A DNA stretch of 5,098 nt from Planctomycetota bacterium (lineage in GTDB: Bacteria; Planctomycetota; UBA8108). This document shows, piece by piece, positions 1 through 5,098 of this stretch. Both the position numbers and the translations under genes were made by a program. The notes beneath the pieces were generated by a model. It searched no databases and had not been told where the DNA came from. It was given only the letters and a program-made list of their open reading frames with translations. Position 1 is the first letter of the stretch; each line of letters opens with the position of its first letter. The stretch is from assembly GCA_016928605.1 (NCBI GenBank), contig JAFGKN010000268.1, positions 1-5,098 of the forward strand. Direction: 5' to 3'.

Positions 1-3000
1 ATCGCCGGCGCGGCGAGCCTGTCGAGTCACGGGCGCAGAGACCGCGATCTGGTGGCCGCCCTGAAGAATCTCGGGCAAGGCGCGCACGTCGGTCTTCCAA
101 CGAGTGACGAGCTGAGCCGCGCCGTCGAAGAGGCCGCCTTCCAGATCGAGCGGCGTCTGCAGGACGAGGTACGCCGGGCGCGGGAAAAGCTCGCCGACGC
201 ACAGCGAGACTTCCAGAGGGAGAGCCAGCAGCGCCTCGCGGAGATCGAGGATCTCAAGAAACGCCTCGATGATCTGCTCGAGACATCGACCCAGGAGCGC
301 CAGAACTGGGAGCAGGAGAAGGCGGGTTGGAATGCGCGCTGCCGGGAGCTCGATGCGGAGCTGGCCCGGGCGCGGAAGCTCCACGCGGACGCGACCCACG
401 CCTGGGACGTGAAGAACTCCGCGCTGGAGAGGGAGCTCGAGACTCGCTCGAGGGAGCTCGAGAGCCGCTCGGCTGAGCTCGAGGCCGCGAAGAGCGACGG
501 CGAGCAGGCGCGCGGGAGACTGCGGGAACAGAGCGAGAGGAATCGCGAGCTGGAGGAGGAGGCACGGGCGCGCGAGGAGCACATGACCTCGCTCGAGTCG
601 CGAATCGGAGACCTGGAGGGATCTCTCGAGGCCGAGCGCGATGAGCACGGCGCGGCGCGCGATGCGCTCGACTCGACGCGGAACGAGCTGGCCGAGGTTC
701 TCGAGCAGCTCCGCGCCGCGGCGGCTGCGGCGGAGGCCCACCGCGAGGAGGCGTCCGAGCTCGAGTCGAGCCGCGATGAGCTCGAACGGACGCTCGGGGA
801 GGAGAGGAGACAGGGCGAGCTCGCGCGCCAGCAGCTTGCCGCCGCCGAGGAGCGTTTGCGCGCGACCGAAGATCAAGTCCGCTCCGCCGAGGAGCGACTG
901 CGCACGACGGAGCATCAACTCAGGGCTGCAGAGGCCTCTGCGGAGAGCCGCGGGAAGGAGGCTGCCCAGCTCGAGTCGCGAGTCGCCGATCTGGCGAGAT
1001 CTCTCGAGAGGGAAAAAGGAGAGCACCAGGGAACGTGCGAAGCGCTCGAGTCGATGCGGAGGGAGCTGGCCGCCTCCGAGGAGCGACTCCGCGCTGGCGA
1101 GGAGCAGCTACGCACCGCCCGCGAGCAGCTACGGGCTGGCGAGGAGCGACATCGCACCGCCGAGGAGCAACTCCGCGCAGCAGAGGCTGCGGCGGAGGAA
1201 GAGGGGAAGGAGGTTGCGGAGCTCGAGTCCCGCCGCCAGGAGCTCGAGGAGACTCTCGAGGAGGAGAGGAAGGAGGGAGCGCTCGCGCGCCAGGAGAAGG
1301 CGGCCGCCCAGGAGCGGCTCCGTGCTGCCGACGAGACCACGCGCACCCTCGAGGTGCGGATCGCCTCCTTCGAAAGCCGCGTCGCGGACCTCTCGGAGGC
1401 GCTCGAGTGCGAGAAGCAGAAGCACTCGCGAGAGAAGACTGCCGCGGAGTCCGCCCTCGAGAAGCTGCGCGCCGCCGAGCAGAAGGCGCGCGAGCAGGCG
1501 AACCGCATCGCGTCGCTCGAGGACCGCCTGGAGGATCTCGACCAGGCCCTCCAGAGCGAGACCCGCGAGCGGAGTCACGACAAGAGCCGTCTCGAAGGTC
1601 AGAGCGAGCACATCGAAGCGGCCGAGAGGATCCTCCGGGAGAGGGAGCAGCAGATCGCCTCTCTCGAGATGGACCTCGGCGAGGTGCGTGCGATGCTCGA
1701 GGCCGAACGCCGCCGCCACGAGCAAGACCGCAGGAGCTGGGAGGATGCGATCCAGGAGCGGAAGAGGACCGAGGACAGCCTGCGCGAGGATCTCGAGGAA
1801 AGCCGCCGCAGGCTGCAGTCGGAAATCGACGCGCGGACCCGCCGGGAGCAGGAGCTCCAGCTCGAGGCGGTGAGCGCCGGCGACGAGAGAGACACCATCT
1901 CGAGCCGCATGGATCAGGAGCGCCAGCGGTGGAGCGAGGAGAGAGGCGCGCTCATCGATGAGAGGAGCAGGCTGGAGGAAGAGCTGCGGCGGGCGGCGGA
2001 AGAGCGCAAGCAGGAGCTAGATCAGCACGAGCAGCGCATCACCCAGCTCGATGCCGAGAAGCGCCGCGCCGAGAGTGAGCTCCACCGGCTCCAGGAGCGA
2101 CTCGAGAGCCGCGATGCGAAATGGCTCGAAGAGAGAGCTCGTCTCGAGGAGCATGTCCAGCGGCTCGAGCGGGCCATCGCCGCAGTGCACGAGCGGACGG
2201 AGACGGACAGCCGCGCACTGCTCGCCAACCAGACCGGCGAGGACGCTCGGTCGATCGAGCTGAAGAGCGTCAGCGCCGACCTGAAGATGGACCTGGCGGA
2301 GATCCAGAGGCAGTTCGAGGCCGGATCCGAGGCGTACAGCCGCCTTCTCGAGGAGAAGAACAGACTCCTGGAACTCAATCACAGCATCGCAGCGCACCAG
2401 CTCAAGTTCTTCGACAACGTATCCGGCAAGCTGCGCGGTCCGCTTCACGTCGCAGGCAAGATCGCGGGAGAGCTCGCGGGAGCTTCGGCCGCAGGCGCTC
2501 CGGCGGGAGCGCGGGGAGACGACTTGACCCAGAAGGCGCGCCGGATCTGCACCTACTTGCGGCGCCTCGACCGCCTCGTCGATCAGGTTGTCGATCTCAG
2601 CAGGCTGCAGGCATCCCGCTGGCAGACCGTTCTCAGCGACGTCGACGTGCCGCGCCTGCTCAACAGTGCAGTCGCCGAGTTCCGCGACGCGATCGAGGAG
2701 AAGATGATCGACGTGCAGCTCGATCTGCCGTCCGATCTTCCGCCCGTCCGCATCGACGAGAGACTCTTAGCGCGAACGGTCCGCGAGCTTCTCTCCAACG
2801 CCGTTCGCTTCGTCGACGCGAAGGGCAGGATCCGGCTCCAGGCCCGAGTGGCGATCGCAGAGGAAAGAGGCGGCGAGCGGCTCACGCTGGTCGTGGCGGA
2901 CAACGGACCCGGCATCGCTCCCGCCGACCAGGAGAGGGTCTTCAGACCCTTCGAGCAGGCTCAGCGCCAGCCGCGGCAAAAGACCGGAGAGGGCGGAAGT

Positions 3001-3132
3001 GGTCTCGGCCTGACGCTCGTGAGGCGCTATGTCGACCTCATGAAGGGCTCCGTGCAGCTCGAGAGCGAGCCCGGCGCGGAGACGGTCTTCACCGTCGAGG
3101 CGCCCGTGGCCCGGGCGGCGGCGACCTCCTGA
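1..3132 (+). CDS. Long coiled-coil protein with C-terminal histidine-kinase-like (DHp/HATPase_c) core lacking the phosphoacceptor His; 5' partial
   Basis: The frame is open from base 1 to TGA at 3130-3132. The first in-window start, GTG at 52, has no convincing Shine-Dalgarno, so the gene probably begins upstream; residue numbers here count from that GTG. Residues about 19-720 are almost unbroken Glu/Arg/Leu/Ala heptads, a coiled coil. Residues about 770-852 resemble the two DHp helices of a histidine kinase, the second ending in D-L-S-R-L near 848-852. Residues about 864-1018 are a HATPase_c domain: N-box with N916, G1 box D950-N-G-P-G954, F-box F964 and F967, G2 box G982-S-G-L-G-L987. The H-box reads S-G792-K-L-R-G-P-L, so the usual His, the adjacent acidic residue and the Thr are all replaced. 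ATP binding therefore looks possible, while standard His autophosphorylation does not. No transmembrane segment is visible, suggesting a cytoplasmic protein. Kinase homology is confident; the biological role is unknown. Chance similarity of the coiled coil to SMC or myosin-like proteins could mislead automatic annotation. Confidence 0.9.
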   Translation: MAGAASLSSHGRRDRDLVAALKNLGQGAHVGLPTSDELSRAVEEAAFQIERRLQDEVRRAREKLADAQRDFQRESQQRLAEIEDLKKRLDDLLETSTQERQNWEQEKAGWNARCRELDAELARARKLHADATHAWDVKNSALERELETRSRELESRSAELEAAKSDGEQARGRLREQSERNRELEEEARAREEHMTSLESRIGDLEGSLEAERDEHGAARDALDSTRNELAEVLEQLRAAAAAAEAHREEASELESSRDELERTLGEERRQGELARQQLAAAEERLRATEDQVRSAEERLRTTEHQLRAAEASAESRGKEAAQLESRVADLARSLEREKGEHQGTCEALESMRRELAASEERLRAGEEQLRTAREQLRAGEERHRTAEEQLRAAEAAAEEEGKEVAELESRRQELEETLEEERKEGALARQEKAAAQERLRAADETTRTLEVRIASFESRVADLSEALECEKQKHSREKTAAESALEKLRAAEQKAREQANRIASLEDRLEDLDQALQSETRERSHDKSRLEGQSEHIEAAERILREREQQIASLEMDLGEVRAMLEAERRRHEQDRRSWEDAIQERKRTEDSLREDLEESRRRLQSEIDARTRREQELQLEAVSAGDERDTISSRMDQERQRWSEERGALIDERSRLEEELRRAAEERKQELDQHEQRITQLDAEKRRAESELHRLQERLESRDAKWLEERARLEEHVQRLERAIAAVHERTETDSRALLANQTGEDARSIELKSVSADLKMDLAEIQRQFEAGSEAYSRLLEEKNRLLELNHSIAAHQLKFFDNVSGKLRGPLHVAGKIAGELAGASAAGAPAGARGDDLTQKARRICTYLRRLDRLVDQVVDLSRLQASRWQTVLSDVDVPRLLNSAVAEFRDAIEEKMIDVQLDLPSDLPPVRIDERLLARTVRELLSNAVRFVDAKGRIRLQARVAIAEERGGERLTLVVADNGPGIAPADQERVFRPFEQAQRQPRQKTGEGGSGLGLTLVRRYVDLMKGSVQLESEPGAETVFTVEAPVARAAATS
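841..924 (+). repeat. Tandem 21-bp heptad repeat, first cluster (4 copies)
   Basis: Four consecutive 21-bp units encode the heptads A-A-E-E-R-L-R, A-T-E-D-Q-V-R, S-A-E-E-R-L-R and T-T-E-H-Q-L-R (residues 264-291). They lie inside the 70-residue module that starts at 757 and account for its extra length over the 49-residue basic unit. The DNA copies have diverged, but GAGGAGCG recurs at matching positions. The cluster is in frame and in heptad phase with the second cluster at 1072, 231 bp (11 units) downstream. Confidence 0.7.
1072..1176 (+). repeat. Tandem 21-bp heptad repeat, second cluster (5 copies, with a 42-bp double-unit duplication)
   Basis: Five 21-bp units encode A-S-E-E-R-L-R, A-G-E-E-Q-L-R, T-A-R-E-Q-L-R, A-G-E-E-R-H-R and T-A-E-E-Q-L-R (residues 341-375). 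Units two and three (1093-1134) match units four and five (1135-1176) at about 32 of 42 bases by eye, including a shared 12-bp block GCTGGCGAGGAG and a shared CGCACCGCC. This suggests a relatively recent two-heptad tandem duplication. The cluster lies in the 84-residue module that starts at 967, the longest in the rod. Confidence 0.75.
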
Positions 3133-3206
3133 AGCACGCCTCGAGCACGGCCGCGGGCCGACGCGGCGGCGGCAGAGCTCGCTCCACAGGGGCGCTCTCC
3201 ATCCGT

Positions 3207-3237
3207 GAGCGACAGCGAAGCTCGCTGAAGCTCGCTC
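3207..3237. terminator. Interrupted hairpin between the convergent genes, possible bidirectional terminator
   Basis: The arms GAGCGA (3207-3212) and CAGCGA (3213-3218) pair with TCGCTG (3222-3227) and TCGCTC (3232-3237), around a 3-nt loop AGC and a 4-nt bulge AAGC at 3228-3231. This gives twelve perfect pairs. It begins 74 bp after the stop of the kinase-like gene and 157 bp beyond the stop of the convergent lipoprotein gene, so it could serve both. No T-tract follows on either strand, so it is not a canonical intrinsic terminator. It could instead stabilise 3' ends or be incidental. The rest of the 3133-3393 gap shows no supported gene or RNA. Confidence 0.4.
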
Positions 3238-3393
3238 GGCAGGGGCCTTTCGCCACCGTCCAGGCCGCCGCGGAAAACTCCTCCCGGGAGCAAGAGCGTG
3301 GAGCGTGATTCACGCGCTGGGCACGCACGGCGGCCGGGGATGCCAGGGCTCGAACTCGGCGCTGCGAGAAGTGCCTGAACGGTTACGCGCTCT

Positions 3394-4989
3394 CTATCCG
3401 TGGCGGTAGTAGAACTCGCTCCGCAAGCGCTCTCTCTCGGGCGTACGGCGCTGCAGTTTGCCCTCCGCTTGGAGGCCACGAAGGCGGCCGGCGAACTCCT
3501 CGAACAGAGTCGCGAGCCGCATCAGGTCCCGGTCGCCCTCCGCGAAGACCGTCGCCTTCCAGCTCGGGAACTCGCCCTCGAGCATGCTGATCGCCGTTCG
3601 CGCGCTGGTCGTGCTGTCCACCTCTTCCAGGGCCCGGCGGACGAAATCGATCCCCGTGGCCAGCCGCGCGTGGATGCGGACCGCAGCGTCCTCGCCCTCG
3701 AACGTCCGCCCTCCCTCGACCCTCACCATGGCCTCCCGCGTCGTCCGCCGGACAGGCCGCATCTGCGTGTAGAAGAGCTTGAACTTGATGTCCTGATATC
3801 CCTCGAGGCCCAGAGCCGGGATCTGCAGGCGGAAGAGAAGACTGCGATCGTCGGAAGGAACGAAGTCCGCCAGGGCGATCTCGCGGCCGCCGGGCGAGGG
3901 ATTCAGGATGCCGGGGCCGTAGGCCGCCAGGACCTTGACTCCGGGACTCTCCACCAGAAGGCGGACGTTGCGGGCGTAAGCTCGCAGAATCGTCCGCATC
4001 TCGCGGGCGAGAACCTCGCCGACGCCATCGCGTCCAGGGATGTACGCGAATCTGCCCTCTCCGGCCCGGGCCAGGGAGATGAGCAGTCCGGCATCGACAT
4101 CCTCTCCCACGCCGATCGCGCTGAGCCGGTAGCCCTGGGCGTGCTTCTGGCGCGCGAGCTCCTCGACGCGCCATCCGCCGCCGGGCAGCAGGCCGTCAGA
4201 GACGAGGATGACGTGCCCCGCTCCTCCTCCCTCCGCGCGCCCGGCCTCCACCTGCAGGTAGCCCTCGTGGATGCCTGCGCCGATGTCATCGCCCCCGGCG
4301 GCAGCCAGACGGTCGATCCGGGAGAGCAGCTCCTCCCGGTTCGCCGCCGCGCCGCTGGCTCGGAGGACGCGGGTGCTCCCACCGGAGGTCACGACCGATA
4401 GGCGGTCGTCGGGCAGAAGCTGCGACACCAGGCTCTTCGCGACGATCCGGCAGAGGTCGATCTTCTCGGCGCTCTCCATCGAGTCCGAGAGATCGAGAAC
4501 GAGGGCGATGTTGAGGCCGGTCTCGCCCGCGGGCAAAAACGACGGGGCGGCCACGTTGACGCGCGCCCAGACGGCTCCCCCCTCGGCCGGCAGCCGCACA
4601 TGGGAGAGACGCGCCTCGAAATAGAGGCCCTGCGCGCCGTCGGGAAGGATCGGCTCCCCCGAGCGCTCCAGGAAGTAGTCGCTCGGATAGACTTCCTCGT
4701 GGTAGATCTCGCCCGAGCTCTCGTGGTGTCCGAAGACGGGATCGATGCCGGCATGGTGGTAGAGGGTGTAGCTGGGGGCGACGGTGAGAATCTGCCGCCG
4801 GCCGGGCACGCGGTAGGTCGCGTCCTTCCCCTTGAGCGGCGGATCGGTCTCGACGATCTCGCGCGGCGAGACATCGGGACCGTCGAACTGAAAGATGGCC
4901 TTCTTCTTCTCGCGCTGAGTCTCACAGGCCGCCAGCGCTCCGATCGCCGCGGCGAGAAGACCGCCGATGATGATGGTCGTGCGATGCAT
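3394..4989 (-). CDS. Predicted outer-membrane lipoprotein with von Willebrand factor A (vWA) domain
   Basis: The 531-residue product starts at ATG 4989-4987, six bases after a GGGGAG Shine-Dalgarno, and ends at TAG 3396-3394. Residues 1-21 are a lipoprotein signal peptide: H2-R3, a hydrophobic core, then lipobox L19-A-A-C22. Glu at 23 rather than Asp favours outer-membrane sorting under the enterobacterial rule. Residues about 25-155 form an unrecognised region with a His cluster (H78, H79, H88, H89, H97). Residues about 158-340 are a vWA domain: strand A-L-V-L then MIDAS D166-L-S168-D-S170, the second loop G-G-D234-D-I-G-A-G, and S-D265-G for the third metal-site position. The second loop carries Asp where Thr is usual. 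A beta-rich segment (about 342-425) and a helical tail (about 435-510) follow, a general layout also seen in YfbK-like vWA proteins. Such domains bind protein partners through a divalent metal; the partner here is unknown. It converges on the kinase-like gene and is not co-transcribed with it. Confidence 0.92.
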   Translation of the reverse strand: MHRTTIIIGGLLAAAIGALAACETQREKKKAIFQFDGPDVSPREIVETDPPLKGKDATYRVPGRRQILTVAPSYTLYHHAGIDPVFGHHESSGEIYHEEVYPSDYFLERSGEPILPDGAQGLYFEARLSHVRLPAEGGAVWARVNVAAPSFLPAGETGLNIALVLDLSDSMESAEKIDLCRIVAKSLVSQLLPDDRLSVVTSGGSTRVLRASGAAANREELLSRIDRLAAAGGDDIGAGIHEGYLQVEAGRAEGGGAGHVILVSDGLLPGGGWRVEELARQKHAQGYRLSAIGVGEDVDAGLLISLARAGEGRFAYIPGRDGVGEVLAREMRTILRAYARNVRLLVESPGVKVLAAYGPGILNPSPGGREIALADFVPSDDRSLLFRLQIPALGLEGYQDIKFKLFYTQMRPVRRTTREAMVRVEGGRTFEGEDAAVRIHARLATGIDFVRRALEEVDSTTSARTAISMLEGEFPSWKATVFAEGDRDLMRLATLFEEFAGRLRGLQAEGKLQRRTPERERLRSEFYYRHG

Positions 4990-4995
4990 GACAGT

Positions 4996-5001
4996 CTCCC
5001 C
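4996..5001 (-). promoter_or_regulatory. Shine-Dalgarno of the vWA lipoprotein gene
   Basis: On the minus strand GGGGAG lies six bases before ATG at 4989. It decides the start: the frame stays open upstream to the window edge with no stop, but there is no ATG or GTG in that extension, and only the 4989 start places the signal peptide and lipobox at the N-terminus. Confidence 0.8.
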
Positions 5002-5053
5002 GGGAATCTCCCGTCCGTTCAGCCGCCGAGCGCGTGCCTGCAGGGTTTCAACG

Positions 5054-5077
5054 GGCCTGGCCTCCGGCCAACAGGCC
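5054..5077. other. GGCC-rich hairpin upstream of the lipoprotein gene
   Basis: An inner stem TGGCC (5058-5062) pairs with GGCCA (5066-5070) around TCC. Outer GGCC (5054-5057) can pair with GGCC (5074-5077) if ACA at 5071-5073 bulges out. An alternative fold pairs GGCCTG (5054-5059) with CAGGCC (5072-5077). It sits about 65 bp upstream of the lipoprotein start and, on the minus strand, just after a possible stop codon (TGA, 5086-5084) of a leftward gene lying off the window. There is no T-tract. It may be a weak terminator, part of a leader, or incidental in GC-rich DNA. Confidence 0.3.
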
Positions 5078-5098
5078 GAAGCGTCAGGCCGCCGGCTG

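Larger units (their letters stand above)
589..1806 (+). repeat. Seven in-phase coiled-coil modules (degenerate protein-level repeat)
   Basis: Within the kinase-like gene a motif close to L-E-S-R-x-x-D-L, followed about five residues later by L-E-x-E, restarts at bases 589, 757, 967, 1219, 1366, 1513 and 1660 (residues 180, 236, 306, 390, 439, 488 and 537). The intervals are 168, 210, 252, 147, 147 and 147 bp, that is 56, 70, 84, 49, 49 and 49 residues; the seventh module is taken as a further 49. All are exact multiples of seven residues, so heptad register is kept throughout. The three consecutive 49-residue intervals suggest a seven-heptad basic unit. The match is strongest at module starts and weak in their second halves. 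This looks like ancient internal duplication that lengthens a rod, not a mobile or intergenic repeat. Confidence 0.7.

Noticed and set aside
915..1508. Antisense open frame across the coiled-coil region
   Set aside because: Its Ser/Arg/Ala-rich product is the reverse complement of the heptad repeats (CTCGAG and GAGGAG codons). It is open only because stops are rare in this GC-rich repeat.
641..1873. Long + strand open frame overlapping the coiled-coil gene in another frame
   Set aside because: Arg/Ser/Pro-rich composition typical of an out-of-frame reading of GC-rich Glu/Leu/Arg repeats. It lacks any domain, while the main frame has clear heptads and kinase motifs.
278..3066. About 29 copies by eye of the palindrome CTCGAG in the kinase-like gene
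   Set aside because: Nearly all are in-frame Leu-Glu codon pairs (CTC GAG) in heptads, so they reflect protein sequence and codon preference rather than a DNA-binding or restriction-related signal.
2121..3308. Overlapping + strand open frame running past the kinase-like gene's stop
   Set aside because: Arg-rich low-complexity translation with no recognisable domain, overlapping conserved HATPase_c motifs in the true frame.
3335..3365. tRNA T-arm-like motif (TTCGAGC on the minus strand)
   Set aside because: The arm pairs imperfectly (an A-C mismatch and a G-T), and no matching acceptor strand, D-arm or anticodon arm lies at the right distance.
3400..4401. 333-codon open frame antisense to the vWA lipoprotein gene
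   Set aside because: The opposite strand encodes the lipoprotein with signal peptide, MIDAS and Shine-Dalgarno. This frame has no motif of its own.
5020..5051. TTGAAA at 5051-5046 (minus strand) as a -35 box for the lipoprotein gene
   Set aside because: No TATAAT-like hexamer lies 16-18 bases downstream (the sequence there is GC-rich), and an ECF-type reading is too weak to support.

Overview
The window is GC-rich bacterial DNA, roughly two thirds G+C by eye, with strong G/C preference at third codon positions. It is densely coding and carries two convergent genes that fill almost all of it. A lipoprotein signal peptide with Glu, not Asp, after the lipidated Cys suggests a Gram-negative host with an outer membrane. 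High GC plus a very long coiled-coil signalling protein would fit Myxococcota or another high-GC environmental lineage, but nothing here fixes the taxonomy.

Left part (1-3132, + strand): one very large gene, open at the left edge. Its product has a short N-terminal piece that may be the end of a receiver-like domain, then about 700 residues of charged heptad-repeat coiled coil, then a C-terminal histidine-kinase core (DHp-like helices plus HATPase_c). The ATP-binding boxes look intact. The H-box does not: the phosphoacceptor His, the following acidic residue and the Thr are all replaced (S-G-K-L-R-G-P-L where S-H-E-L-R-T-P-L is usual). The coiled coil is modular: a recurring motif, typically L-E-S-R-x-x-D-L, restarts at intervals of 49, 56, 70, 84, 49, 49 and 49 residues. 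Every interval is a whole number of heptads, and the longer modules contain extra tandem 21-bp heptad repeats.

Middle (3133-3393): a 261-bp convergent intergenic region with one strong interrupted hairpin (3207-3237) that could end transcription from either side. It lacks a T-tract, and no other gene is supported.

Right part (4989 down to 3394, - strand): a 531-residue predicted outer-membrane lipoprotein with a von Willebrand factor A (vWA) domain. It has a clear lipobox, a MIDAS motif D-L-S-D-S, a His-rich N-terminal segment and a strong Shine-Dalgarno sequence. The last 109 bp are upstream sequence of this gene, with a GGCC-rich hairpin and possibly the end of another leftward gene.

The genes face each other and are not an operon, so no functional link is shown. 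The most notable element is the first gene: an apparent histidine-less kinase on a very long, heptad-phased coiled-coil stalk, which looks more like an ATP-binding scaffold or regulator than a conventional sensor kinase.
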